DNA from: Streptomyces koelreuteriae
GTDB lineage: Bacteria; Actinomycetota; Actinomycetes; Streptomycetales; Streptomycetaceae
Direction of reading: 5' to 3'
DNA: 64,000 nucleotides
Assembly (NCBI RefSeq): GCF_018604545.1
Contig: NZ_CP075896.1
Span: 5,952,001 to 6,016,000, forward strand
The number at the start of each line of letters is the position of its first letter. Within the stretch, counting starts at the first letter, position 1. The notes under the pieces are model-generated. The model worked only from the letters and a program-made list of their open reading frames with translations. It was not told where the DNA came from and ran no database searches. The position numbers were made by a program, and so were the translations under genes. Shown piece by piece: positions 8,791-17,304 of this stretch.

Positions 8791-9960
8791 GTGAAGTCAA
8801 GGAAATTGAACGGGACGCGACGGCGCGTCACGATACTCGGGGCCGCGGCCACCTCGGTCGTCGCCGGAGTCGCCCTGCTGCCCAACTGGAACGCGGGCGC
8901 GGCGGTCCTCGACGACCCGACGGTGGACGCGCGGACCAAGGCCACCTTCCAGCGGCTGGCCGACGCGGTCTTCACCGATCGCACCAACGCCCTCGTCGAC
9001 GGCGGGCGGGCTGATCAGCAGAAGCCGCTGACCGACGGCTTCTCCGGCGACGTCGAGCTGTCCTCCGGTACGGCCCGCTCCGAGGACGCCACCCTCTCCG
9101 CGCTGGGGCAGCGCAAGGAGAGCCTGGCGAAGGCGGGCGAGAAGTACGGCAAGGCCGCCACCACCGTCACCCTGGACGCCACGCGGGTGACCGGCCGTAC
9201 GGCCAAGGCCGAGGTCACCGAGACCACGACCCTGACCTACGCCCAGGCCCGTGGCGACGCCCCGAAGACCACCGGCTTCCAGACCCGGCACGAGCTGACC
9301 TTCAAGGCCGACCGACGGGGCGACTGGAAGCTGACCGGCATCCGCGACACCGACCAGGGTGGTCTCGCGGTGAACACGCTCTCCAAGCCGGCCCCCGTCA
9401 AGGCGAAGGCCGCCGACGACACCATGCCCAGCGCCCCGCGCGCGGCGACCACCGGCAACCCGGCCGCCGTACCGAAGACCGGCACGACGTACGACTACAA
9501 GGCCATGGCGGCCTACGCCGAGAAGCACTGGAACGTCTACAACAAGGACTACCCGGACTTCAGCGGCCGCGGCGCCGGCGGCGACTGCACCAACTTCGTC
9601 AGCCAGGCCCTGAAGGCGGGCGGCTGGAAGCACGCGCCCGGCTATGTGTACGACTACACCAAGTGGTTCGGCAACGCCGACATCCAGTCGCACTCGTTCA
9701 TCGGCGTCAACGAGTGGTCCTGGTTCGCCCAGAACTCCAAGCGGACCAAGCCGCTCGCCAACGTCTACCAGCTCGAGGTCGGTGACGTCCTCCAGATGGA
9801 CTTCAACCGGGACGGGTCCAAGGACCACACGATGATCGTCACGTCCAAGACCGGCGGCATGCCCTACGTGACGTACCACTCCACCAACACGTTCCGCAGG
9901 TCGGTGGCGAGCCTCGTCGCGTCGGATCCGAACGCGTACTACTACGCCTTCCGCACCTGA
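8791..9960 (+). CDS. secreted amidase-domain (Amidase_6) protein
   Basis: 389 aa from GTG 8791, preceded by GAGGGGA. The N-terminus has a basic region and a hydrophobic stretch ending near AGA, so it is probably exported. The C-terminal ~150 residues match the putative amidase domain of the NlpC/P60-like papain fold, with catalytic Cys in GGDCTNFVSQAL and His in SKDHTMIVTS. The N-terminal half (about 35-210) is a Thr-rich beta domain of unknown role. The substrate is presumably a peptide or cell-wall amide. It is the third secreted envelope gene in a row. Confidence 0.8.
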   Translation: MKSRKLNGTRRRVTILGAAATSVVAGVALLPNWNAGAAVLDDPTVDARTKATFQRLADAVFTDRTNALVDGGRADQQKPLTDGFSGDVELSSGTARSEDATLSALGQRKESLAKAGEKYGKAATTVTLDATRVTGRTAKAEVTETTTLTYAQARGDAPKTTGFQTRHELTFKADRRGDWKLTGIRDTDQGGLAVNTLSKPAPVKAKAADDTMPSAPRAATTGNPAAVPKTGTTYDYKAMAAYAEKHWNVYNKDYPDFSGRGAGGDCTNFVSQALKAGGWKHAPGYVYDYTKWFGNADIQSHSFIGVNEWSWFAQNSKRTKPLANVYQLEVGDVLQMDFNRDGSKDHTMIVTSKTGGMPYVTYHSTNTFRRSVASLVASDPNAYYYAFRT

Positions 9961-9979
9961 GACCGGGCCGGGGCCGGGC

Positions 9980-11392
9980 TCAGTGCCCGGTCCCTCGCTC
10001 CTCGCGGATCCGGGAGACCACCCGGGCCACCGCCCGGCGTACGGCCTCCGTCTCCGTGAGGAAGTGCCAGTAGTCCGGGTGGCGGCCGTCGAGGGTGGCG
10101 ACGGCGCGGTCCAGGCGGGAGACGGCGTCGTCCAGGGGGCGGGCGTCCTGCGGGTCGGGGGTGTTGCGGCCGGCCATGGCGAGGCGCTGGGCGTCGCGGA
10201 TGGCGAAGCGGGTGCGTTCGATCTCCTGCTGGGGGTCCTTCTGCACCGCGTTCAGCCGGTGCAGGCGGTCGCCGGCGGCCGAGACGGCCTCGTCGGTGCT
10301 GTTCAGCAGGGCCCGCACGGTCGACAGCAGGGCCGTCGCGTCGGCCCAGCGCTGCTCGGCGCGGGCGGAGCGGGCCTCGGCCAGCTTCGTCTCGGCCTGG
10401 CGGACGTGCTCGGCGGCGTCGTCGGGGACGCGCTGGAGGTCCTGCCAGCAGGCCGCGGTGAAGCGACGGCGGAGTTCGCTGAGGATCGGGTCCACCTGCT
10501 CGGAGCGGGTGGTCAGGGCCTGTGCGCGGGTGCGCAGGGAGACGAGCCGGTGGTCGATCTCGGCGGCCCGGTCCGGCAGCCGCTCGGCCTCCACCCGGAT
10601 CGCCTCTGCCTCGCGGGTGACCCGCTCGGCCCGCTCCAGGGTCTCCGGCACGCCGTGCCGGCCGGCGCCCTGGTTCAGCTTGGTCAGCTCCGGGGAGAGC
10701 GCGGCGAGCCGGGCGGCGAGATCGTCCGCCTTCAGCTGCGACGCCCGTACGGAGTCGAGTGCGTTGGAGGCGCCGAGCAGGGCCTGGCGGGCGCGCTCTA
10801 CGGCGGGGGCGAGACGGGCCAGCTGGGTCTCGGCCTTGCCGAGCAGCGGGCCGAGGCCCTCGGTGAACCGGTCCAGCTCCTGCTTGACCCGGTCCAGCTC
10901 CTCCTTGGCGGCGGTCAGCTCGCCTCGGGCCCGGGAGGCGGTCGAGGCCTCCAGGTCGTCGCGGTCGAGATCGTGCGCGTCGACGGCGTTGATGTACCGG
11001 TGGCTGACCTCGTCGATACGGCGGCCCAGGGCGTCGAAATCGGCGACGGCGCGCCGCGCGGCCGGGGAGTCGTCGACAGCGGTGATCGTCTCTATCGAGA
11101 TGCGCAGGTCACGCTGGGCGGTGTCCAGCTCGTAGAAGGCGGCCGCCGCGGCGTCCTTCGCGGCCTGGGCCTCGGCCCGCTGGTTCTCGGCACGGCCGCC
11201 GAACCAGCGCCGGGTGCCCCCGCCCGCGAAGGCGGCGGGCAGCGCCAGCGCGGCCACCAGCGGCAGCGCCATCAGGGCGAACGCGTCCCTCAGCGGACCG
11301 CGCGGACGGTCCGGGACCCGTGGGAGCGGGCGGCGTGGTCTGGGCGCGCACGGCACCGACGGCGAATCCGGCTGCCCTGGTGTCGCCGTCAC
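9980..11392 (-). CDS. membrane-anchored coiled-coil protein, unknown function
   Basis: 470 aa from GTG 11392, preceded by GGAGAGGG. A proline/arginine-rich cytoplasmic N-tail is followed by one hydrophobic segment (about 38-56, ALMALPLVAALALPAAF). The remaining ~400 residues are almost entirely charged helix with heptad-like patterns (e.g. AKEELDRVKQELDRF), so a long extracytoplasmic or cytoplasmic coiled coil is expected. No catalytic motif is seen. Conserved proteins of this kind are common in Streptomyces and unnamed. It lies upstream of, and on the opposite strand to, the amidase gene (convergent), and shares its strand with the lipoprotein gene just upstream. Confidence 0.7.
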   Translation of the reverse strand: MTATPGQPDSPSVPCAPRPRRPLPRVPDRPRGPLRDAFALMALPLVAALALPAAFAGGGTRRWFGGRAENQRAEAQAAKDAAAAAFYELDTAQRDLRISIETITAVDDSPAARRAVADFDALGRRIDEVSHRYINAVDAHDLDRDDLEASTASRARGELTAAKEELDRVKQELDRFTEGLGPLLGKAETQLARLAPAVERARQALLGASNALDSVRASQLKADDLAARLAALSPELTKLNQGAGRHGVPETLERAERVTREAEAIRVEAERLPDRAAEIDHRLVSLRTRAQALTTRSEQVDPILSELRRRFTAACWQDLQRVPDDAAEHVRQAETKLAEARSARAEQRWADATALLSTVRALLNSTDEAVSAAGDRLHRLNAVQKDPQQEIERTRFAIRDAQRLAMAGRNTPDPQDARPLDDAVSRLDRAVATLDGRHPDYWHFLTETEAVRRAVARVVSRIREERGTGH

Positions 11393-11466
11393 ATCCCTCT
11401 CCCGTGCTGTGGTCCGCCCTGCCCCGTGTCATTCTCCCACCGGTTGAGGACGAACACACGGGCCGA

Positions 11467-12264
11467 TCAGTTCGCTGTTCGGACCGTCACACTGCCGTCG
11501 CCGGTCCGGGCGGACACCACATGGGGGCTGCTCTCGTCGCGGGGCACGGACACATCCACCCCGCCGTCGCCCGTCCGCGTGCTCACGCGGTAGGTCGCCT
11601 CGGGCAGCGCGATGGTCACGGAACCGTCGCCGCCACGGGACTCCACACGGTCCGGTACGACACCGAGTTCGAGGCGGGCCGAGCCGTCGCCGGTCTGCGT
11701 GCGGATGTCACGGGAGGAGACCTCCGCACGGATGGATCCGTCACCGGTGCGCAGCTCCAGCGGCCCGCTGGTGTCGGTGACCCGGACGGAACCGTCGCCC
11801 GTACGAATACTCAGCGGATCCCGGAAGCCCCGTGCGCGCACGCTGCCGTCGCCCTCCCGGACCTTCACGGTGATGCCGCGGGGCACCTCGACGCGGTGCT
11901 TGGCCGCGCAGTCGGCGACGACACCGGAGCACTTCAGCCGCAGCACCAGCCGATCGTCCCGCATCGACCAGGTGACCCTCGGCTCCTTGCCGACGACGAC
12001 CGAGCCCTGGAACCACCGGGTGACCTCGATCTTGCCCTCCGGGTTCGCGTCGGCGGCGACGATCTCCAGGGCCGAGTCGTCGGAGTCGACGGTCAGAGTG
12101 CGCCCCTGGAGGTCGAACGTCCGCTGCTCGGGCTCGGTGTCGTCCCCGGCGGACGCCCCGCAGGCACTCAGCCCGGCGACGAGAACGGCCACGGCACCGG
12201 CGACGGCGACCGCGCGGGCGGAGGCGGTACGAACGGTGCCGACGGTACGGACGATGCGAGCCAT
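11467..12264 (-). CDS. DUF4097-like beta-solenoid lipoprotein
   Basis: 265 aa from ATG 12264, with GGGGGAG upstream. The signal peptide ends in the lipobox LSAC (Cys about 35), so it is predicted to be a lipoprotein on the outer face of the membrane. The body is a run of ~20-residue beta-strand repeats marked by GDGSV/GDGSI/GDGSA turns (about eight copies), as in the DUF4097 (putative adhesin) family, which folds as a right-handed beta-helix. Its partner is not known. It is followed 74 bp later by the coiled-coil gene on the same strand, so the two may be cotranscribed. Confidence 0.8.
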   Translation of the reverse strand: MARIVRTVGTVRTASARAVAVAGAVAVLVAGLSACGASAGDDTEPEQRTFDLQGRTLTVDSDDSALEIVAADANPEGKIEVTRWFQGSVVVGKEPRVTWSMRDDRLVLRLKCSGVVADCAAKHRVEVPRGITVKVREGDGSVRARGFRDPLSIRTGDGSVRVTDTSGPLELRTGDGSIRAEVSSRDIRTQTGDGSARLELGVVPDRVESRGGDGSVTIALPEATYRVSTRTGDGGVDVSVPRDESSPHVVSARTGDGSVTVRTAN

Positions 12265-12466
12265 GACGATCTCCCCCTGGACGTACTACAGGCGCTCCCC
12301 TGAGCGCTCTACGACCGTATGGACCCCGGCCCCGCCTGAGGATCCGGACCACTCCCGGATCCGAACGGGGGATAACCCCCGGCCCGCCCCACCGAAAGAG
12401 GATTGCCGGTCAGCACCCCGGGCCATGTAGGCTGTCGACTCGTCCTGGGCGTATGCCCCGGGACCC

Positions 12467-12538
<72 letters not shown>

Positions 12539-12557
12539 CAGGCTAGACAGCTGGTCA

Positions 12558-12588
12558 GAGGCCCTCCAGGGAGTAACTGGGGGGCCTC
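12558..12588 (+). terminator. hairpin terminator after tRNA-Val
   Basis: Arms GAGGCCCTCCAG and CTGGGGGGCCTC form a 12-bp stem with one T-G pair and the 7-nt loop GGAGTAA, 20 bp after the tRNA. There is no long U tract, as is usual in Streptomyces. Confidence 0.65.
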
Positions 12589-12731
12589 TCCGGTTGTTCC
12601 CTGCGGATGACCAGGCAGCGCCAAGCCGACCTTGTGGACTCGCTGTCGGACAGATCGTGTGTGGGCGGCCCCGGGGCGTCGAGGGGACGCCGGCCGGGGC
12701 CCCGGGCTCAGCCCGCAGACCTGGCCGAGGT

Positions 12732-12860
12732 TCAGAGCTTGCGGGGGATCACGAACCCCCGGACAGGCCGCTGCTCCTTCGGGTCGCGCGATGCGGGCTG
12801 CTGCGTGCGCTTCCACGCCGCCACCAGTTCCGCATAGCGAGGATCGATCCACTCGGACAC
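12732..12860 (-). CDS. small hypothetical protein
   Basis: 42 aa from GTG 12860, which has GGGAGG 5 nt upstream (AGGGAGGCGCC-GTG). The peptide begins MSEWIDPRYAELVAAW and ends in a basic tail (RGFVIPRKL). It starts 22 bp downstream of the stop of the next gene on the same strand, so it is probably cotranscribed with it. No function is recognised. The good ribosome site and balanced residue use argue that it is translated. Confidence 0.5.
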   Translation of the reverse strand: MSEWIDPRYAELVAAWKRTQQPASRDPKEQRPVRGFVIPRKL

Positions 12861-12882
12861 GGCGCCTCCCTTCGCCGGCAGG

Positions 12883-13398
12883 CTACGCCACGCTCGGCTT
12901 CGGCTTCGGCTTCGGCGTGACGACGATCGTGCACTCCGGGGCGTGCTGGCACTTCGCCGCCACCGACGCCAAGGTCTCCTCGGACGGCGGCCCCCACAGC
13001 TGTGTATCCACATCCCATCCCAGCTCCGTGATCTTCTCGCGCGTCCGGTCCAGGATCGGCGGGTCGTAGTTCGTGGGGTCGTAGCCCGGGAAATGATGCA
13101 CGAACTCGCCGCCGAGGGACTGGCACAGGTCGGTGTAGATCGCGGTGTGCAGGATGAGGGCGTGCCAGCCCTCGTCCACGATGCGCGACGGAGCCAGGCC
13201 GACCCCCGGGTTCCGGGAACAGACGGCGACGAACTTCAGGCCCTCCTCGACGATCCGGCCGGCCAGCTCTTCGGTCATGCTCGGGTTGGCGTCCATGACG
13301 GTGCGGCGGCAGCTGTCGAACTGCTTGTCGGTGATGAGCATGCGGGGCAGGGCCGGGATCGGCTCGGGGTCGGGTCCGGGGTTCGGCGGTACGCTCAC
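12883..13398 (-). CDS. conserved hypothetical protein with DEGWHALILHT motif
   Basis: 171 aa from GTG 13398, with AAGGAG upstream. The central helical region contains VDEGWHALILHTAIYTDLC followed by FVHHFPGY. This WH-x-LHT pattern is shared with glycine-rich-domain-containing (GRDP-like) proteins and many unnamed actinobacterial proteins. The C-terminus is a lysine/proline tail (VTPKPKPKPSVA). No signal peptide or membrane segment is seen. It belongs to a same-strand group with the 42-aa gene after it and the DUF6415-like gene before it. No biochemical role is known to me. Confidence 0.65.
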   Translation of the reverse strand: MSVPPNPGPDPEPIPALPRMLITDKQFDSCRRTVMDANPSMTEELAGRIVEEGLKFVAVCSRNPGVGLAPSRIVDEGWHALILHTAIYTDLCQSLGGEFVHHFPGYDPTNYDPPILDRTREKITELGWDVDTQLWGPPSEETLASVAAKCQHAPECTIVVTPKPKPKPSVA

Positions 13399-13490
13399 GA
13401 TGACTCCTTCGCTTCTCGCGTATGGGGTTGGCCCCGCCCGCGCCGGGGTTCTTCGCGGGATTCACCGGCCGGGCGGGGAGTCCGGGAGGG

Positions 13491-14048
13491 CTACTGCTGT
13501 CCCTGGCGGATCGCTCGCCGGGCCTGCCGGTACTCCTCGTACAGCCGCTCTTCTTCCTCGCAGGGAAGTCCGGCGTTCGCGCCCTGGTCGTTCATGGCTC
13601 GGCAGGTCGGGCACCTCACGCAGTGATCTGCCAGGCGCACGAATGCCCTTTGCACGGGCGTCTCCTCGACTCCCGCGCTGACGATCTCGTAGTGGTCGCA
13701 CAGGGCGACCAGGACGCGCGCGAGTCGCCGCGCGTACATCACGCTGCCGCTGAGTGGGGCGAAGGCGAGTTCGGGCGCACGGAGCTGGCCGCCGGCCTCG
13801 CTTGCACAGGCCCGGGCGCTGGAACCGGTCGGGGCATTCTCCGGCAGCAGTCCGGCCGCCCGCTCGACCTCCGGTGCGAGCAGTTCGATGTGCCCGCGCA
13901 GTGCGGCGGTGAGCGTGTCCAGCTCCTCACCGGCCGGCGGCACGGCGTCGGGAGTGCTGTCCGGGCCCAGCACGCGGTGCGCGGTCTCGCGCATCGTCGC
14001 GATGTCCGGCGGGGCTTCGACCAGGGTCGGTGGGGCTGTAGCGGTCAC
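13491..14048 (-). CDS. DUF6415-like protein with C-terminal Cys cluster
   Basis: 185 aa from GTG 14048, with GAGGAG upstream. The middle segment (EELDTLTAALRGHIELLAPEVE ... ARRLARVLVALCDHYE) matches the family NCBI calls DUF6415 natural product biosynthesis protein, a name based on gene neighbourhood and not on biochemistry. Near the C-terminus HCVRCPTCRAM gives a compact Cys cluster that could bind zinc. The gene is divergent from the small-protein/DUF6879/HTH operon starting at 14282, sharing a 230-bp promoter region. Such pairs recur in Streptomyces, often near DUF5753 regulators. Confidence 0.65.
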   Translation of the reverse strand: MTATAPPTLVEAPPDIATMRETAHRVLGPDSTPDAVPPAGEELDTLTAALRGHIELLAPEVERAAGLLPENAPTGSSARACASEAGGQLRAPELAFAPLSGSVMYARRLARVLVALCDHYEIVSAGVEETPVQRAFVRLADHCVRCPTCRAMNDQGANAGLPCEEEERLYEEYRQARRAIRQGQQ

Positions 14049-14281
14049 GGCGTCGACGCTCCTCGCAGCGTGGGGCCACGCCCCGGGAGGCCTCCACCTC
14101 GCCGGGGTTCTGTCGTGACTCCTGACGCTAGAAGCGTGGTGTGCGCCACAGCCAGTGGTGTGCGAATGTGTGCGTGCAGACGTACACAGAGCGGGTGTTG
14201 ACTGCTTCGCGCCCTTGACCAGGCGTACCCCCGGCGGGACGGTGGTGCAGAAAACCCCACATCGCGTGGAAGGTGCCTGAC

Positions 14282-14542
14282 GTGCCGCTACTGTTCATCG
14301 GGATCGATCCGGAGACCGGCCAGGACAAGAGCCCCACCGTGTGGATCGACCAGGCGAAGCGAGAGATCGTTCTGCAGGGGTACAAGCCGGACGCCGAAAC
14401 CGAGGCGGCCTGCGCTGCGTTCGACGTGCCGGGACACGCGAAGGGCATCCCGGACGACGAGGCAGTGATCCGAATCCCGGCCCGGATGGTGTCGATGATC
14501 AGGGAGGCGTGCGATGCCGTCGAACGAGCCGACATTCGCTGA
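14282..14542 (+). CDS. small hypothetical protein upstream of DUF6879 gene
   Basis: 86 aa from GTG 14282, chosen because GGAAGG lies 8 nt upstream; an in-frame GTG at 14273 is possible. The peptide begins PLLFIGIDPETGQDKSPTVW and is acidic and soluble, with no signal or membrane segment. Its 3' end overlaps the next gene by 29 bp, so translation is probably coupled. Similar short proteins sit before DUF6879 genes in other Streptomyces as far as I recall. No function is known. Confidence 0.6.
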   Translation: MPLLFIGIDPETGQDKSPTVWIDQAKREIVLQGYKPDAETEAACAAFDVPGHAKGIPDDEAVIRIPARMVSMIREACDAVERADIR

Positions 14543-15041
14543 GCTGTTGGCGGACTGCGCACGCTCCGCTGTGCACTTGGAGATGCGGGACGCCTACGCC
14601 GTCGGTGACGAGGCCCAGGACTTCAGCACCTGGCTCAGTACGGGGCAGCGGGACACCGACCCCGCCTCGGAATACTGGACACCCTGGGTTGACCTGATCT
14701 CCGACACCGTGGCCCGGGGCGTCGTCGTACGGCGCGCTCGCATCGTCTCCGAGCCCGTCTCCGACTACATCCGGTACGAGCACGCCGCGACGGGTGTCAA
14801 CGTCCAGGCAGGCGAACAGGTGCGCTGGCTCTCTCGTAGCCATGCCTCGGACCTGGCACTCCCCGGCAACGACTTCTGGCTGTTTGACGACCACGTGATC
14901 CGCTGGCATCACTTCGCTGGCGACGGAACATGGGTCCGCCAGGAGATCTCCGCGGATCCGACAAACGCCAAGCTGTGCGCCGAGTCCTTCGAGGCCGTGT
15001 GGGCACGCGCCGTTCCACACGACCAGTACGAGATCCACTGA
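14514..15041 (+). CDS. DUF6879 family protein
   Basis: 175 aa from ATG 14514, with GGGAGG upstream. It has the DUF6879 pattern: a start resembling FAELLADCARSAVHLEMRD, Trp-rich central strands (YWTPWVDLISDTVARGV, RARIVSEPVSDYIRYEH) and a charged C-terminal half (NDFWLFDDHVIRWHHF). The family almost always lies beside a Scr1-like helix-turn-helix/DUF5753 gene, as here (26 bp downstream). It is therefore suspected to be the partner in a toxin-antitoxin-like or sensor pair. That role is inference from neighbourhood; no catalytic residues are recognisable. Confidence 0.75.
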   Translation: MPSNEPTFAELLADCARSAVHLEMRDAYAVGDEAQDFSTWLSTGQRDTDPASEYWTPWVDLISDTVARGVVVRRARIVSEPVSDYIRYEHAATGVNVQAGEQVRWLSRSHASDLALPGNDFWLFDDHVIRWHHFAGDGTWVRQEISADPTNAKLCAESFEAVWARAVPHDQYEIH

Positions 15042-15067
15042 CAGGGAAACACCGGTAGGCCAGCTTG

Positions 15068-15922
15068 ATGTCCGTCTCCCCCTCGTCCTCCGCCCAGGCC
15101 GCCCGCGAAGCCGTCGCCAGACGCCTACGCGAGCTCCGCAAGGAGGCAGGATTGACGATCGTCCAGCTGGCCGCCGCGTGCCGTTGGCACCACTCCAAGA
15201 CGTCCCGCGTCGAGAACGCCCTGCAATCACCGACCACCACGGACATCCGCCTGTGGTGCTCCGCCACTGGCGCCACGGACCAGGTGCAGGACCTCATTGT
15301 TCAGTCCCTCAACGCCGAGTCCATGTACCGGGAATGGCGGCACCAGGTGCGCGCCGGCCTTAAGCATCTCCAGGACTCGGTTGCCCAGTTCTACCGAGAC
15401 ACCCAGCTGTTCCGTGTCTATTCCTCCACGATCGTTCCGGGCCTGCTCCAGACTGAGGGATATGCGACCGCAGTCCTGCGCGCCGCCGCACGCTTCCGGG
15501 ACCTGCCGACCGACGACAGTGCCGAGGCGGCCCGCGCCCGCGTCGAACGATCCCGTGTGATCTACGAGCAAGGCCACCGGTTCGTCATCGTGCTCGAGGA
15601 AGCTGTCCTTCACTGCCAGATGGCCGACGCGGACGCGATGGCAGCCCAGTTGGGCAACCTGCTCTCGGCCGGTGCCCTGCCGGCGGTATCGCTCGGCATC
15701 ATCCCCATGGCGGCGGGTGAGCGCCGGCAGTGGCCGGAGGAGACGTTCCAGGTGTACGACGACCAGATGGTGTCGGTTGAGTTGGTCTCCGCTGAGGTGA
15801 AGGTAACGCAGCCCTGCGAGGTCGCTCTGTACCTGAAGACGTTCGAGCAACTGCGCGCTATGGCCGTGTACGGCGCCGAGGCCCGTGCGTTGATCTTGCG
15901 CGCGATTGAGGCTCTGCACTGA
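15068..15922 (+). CDS. Scr1-like XRE/DUF5753 transcriptional regulator
   Basis: 284 aa from ATG 15068. The N-terminal helix-turn-helix (about 10-70: ARRLRELRKEAGLTIVQLAA ... WHHSKTSRVENA) is of the XRE type. The C-terminal ~190 residues are DUF5753, shown by the family motif IVPGLLQTEGYATAVL and by ALPAVSLGIIPM. NCBI calls this the Scr1 TA-system antitoxin-like regulator family. It is the last gene of the 14282-15922 operon and probably controls the divergent promoter region at 14049-14281 or the DUF6879 partner. Ligand and targets are unknown. Confidence 0.8.
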   Translation: MSVSPSSSAQAAREAVARRLRELRKEAGLTIVQLAAACRWHHSKTSRVENALQSPTTTDIRLWCSATGATDQVQDLIVQSLNAESMYREWRHQVRAGLKHLQDSVAQFYRDTQLFRVYSSTIVPGLLQTEGYATAVLRAAARFRDLPTDDSAEAARARVERSRVIYEQGHRFVIVLEEAVLHCQMADADAMAAQLGNLLSAGALPAVSLGIIPMAAGERRQWPEETFQVYDDQMVSVELVSAEVKVTQPCEVALYLKTFEQLRAMAVYGAEARALILRAIEALH

Positions 15923-16091
15923 ACCAGGGCGCGACGCAGGGCCCTCTCCTGCCCGAAGGTGAGAGGAGGGGCATCGCGTAGGCGTGACGGTGTCGATCAG
16001 GCCGGTTGCCGTGACGGCATAGCCAGCTCATCGGGACGTGCGAAGACCCGGCCGCGGGAACGGGGCGGCCGGGCCGGTCAACGGGGTCAGA

Positions 16092-16733
16092 TCAGCAGGA
16101 CTCCTTGAACTTCACCGCAGTGAGGGTCACTGGCTGGCCGTCCAACTTGGCGCCGGCCGCAGGCTCCTGACTGCACACCTTCCAGTTCGACTCCATCAGA
16201 ACCATGCGGTCCTGGCCGGAGGCATCGGTGACGGTGATGCTCGTCGAGGAGTCGAGGGCCTGGCGGGCGACCTTGACGGCCTTGCCCGTGAAGTCGGGCA
16301 TCGTGCCGCCGGCGGCCTCCGGGGCTGCGCCTTCGTCCTTGGCCGGGCAGTCCTCTTCGAGCTTGACCGTTGCGAAGTCGACCTTGGTGTCGGTCGGGTG
16401 CTCGCCGGCTTGCGGGGTCTGGGAGCACACCTTCCAGTTCCGGTCGAATGCCTGCATGCGGTCGCGGCCGAGTGCGTCGTGCGAGGTGAGGGTGTAGAAC
16501 CCTGCGTCTTGGGCTTGGTCTTGCGCAGACTGGAGGCCCTTGCCGGTCATGTCGGGCAGTGACGCCATCTCGGCCTTCGTCGTGTCGGCGCTGGTGTTGC
16601 TGCCGGTGTCGGCCTTCTCGTTGGTGCCCTGGCTGCTCTTGGAACTGCCGCTGCTGGCGTCGGTGCCTTCGCAGGCGGTGAGCGTGAGCAGGGCGGCCGC
16701 GATGAGTGCGGTGGCGGTGGTGTGCTTGATCAT
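16092..16733 (-). CDS. lipoprotein with two PASTA domains
   Basis: 213 aa from ATG 16733. The signal peptide ends in the lipobox LTAC (Cys about 21). A Ser/Thr-rich spacer follows, then two PASTA-type repeats of about 65 residues, starting SLPDMTGKGLQSAQDQAQDA and TMPDFTGKAVKVARQALDS, each ending in NWKVCSQ-P-AG. PASTA domains bind peptidoglycan fragments or beta-lactams in kinases and PBPs; here they are displayed alone on the cell surface. Paired Cys (KVCSQ and EEDC / FKESC) could form disulphides. It lies alone in an accessory-looking stretch. Confidence 0.8.
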   Translation of the reverse strand: MIKHTTATALIAAALLTLTACEGTDASSGSSKSSQGTNEKADTGSNTSADTTKAEMASLPDMTGKGLQSAQDQAQDAGFYTLTSHDALGRDRMQAFDRNWKVCSQTPQAGEHPTDTKVDFATVKLEEDCPAKDEGAAPEAAGGTMPDFTGKAVKVARQALDSSTSITVTDASGQDRMVLMESNWKVCSQEPAAGAKLDGQPVTLTAVKFKESC

Positions 16734-16992
16734 GGTGTCCCCCTGGGTGGTGCAGGTGCTGGGGGAGCATCATGCGTCACGTGAAGTATGTGTGGACACT
16801 GAGTGACGTTCCTGTGACACGAATGAGTGCTAGTTGCAGCCGCTTCCGGGCATGCCGGCTGCAACTGGTGCGGCCGCTCCTCCCGCGCGGCTGCCTTGTC
16901 GGGGGTCTCGCTGATGAGGGCCATCCAACCGTCGATCGATGGCGCATGCCGAGAAGGCCGGATCGTAGTGGCGCGCACCAGCAGCGCGGGAG

Positions 16993-17304
16993 CTACGGCG
17001 TATCGCCGCCGATACTGTCGTTGATCGAGCCGTCGTCGTAGTAGTCGAGGACGTCCTGGTCCTTTTGCGGCAGGTTGTCGAACGCGTTGCTGATCACCAG
17101 CGCCCCGTAGTCGTCCTCCTTCACATCCTTGCAGGCGTTCGGCTTCCCCTCTCTGCCGGCCTTCGACTGTGCGGCGAGGGCCTTCTGGCAGCCCTTCACG
17201 ATGTCGTCGTATGACGGCTGCAGCAGCCAGATGGTGAGCCCGGTCGCCAGCCCGACGAAGGCGAGCGCGGCGGCGCTGATGATGGTGATGGTGCGGCGTT
17301 TCAT
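16993..17304 (-). CDS. small membrane-anchored hypothetical protein
   Basis: 103 aa from ATG 17304, preceded by GGGGGG. A short basic start (KRRTITII) leads into one hydrophobic segment (about 6-27), then an exposed domain with two Cys (GCQKALAAQ and NACKDVKEDD) and an acidic C-terminus. The layout fits a signal-anchored extracellular protein. No family is recognised. The small Cys-containing exported proteins at 16092 and 17634 on the same strand are similar in size and layout, suggesting a local group of surface proteins. Confidence 0.6.
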   Translation of the reverse strand: MKRRTITIISAAALAFVGLATGLTIWLLQPSYDDIVKGCQKALAAQSKAGREGKPNACKDVKEDDYGALVISNAFDNLPQKDQDVLDYYDDGSINDSIGGDTP

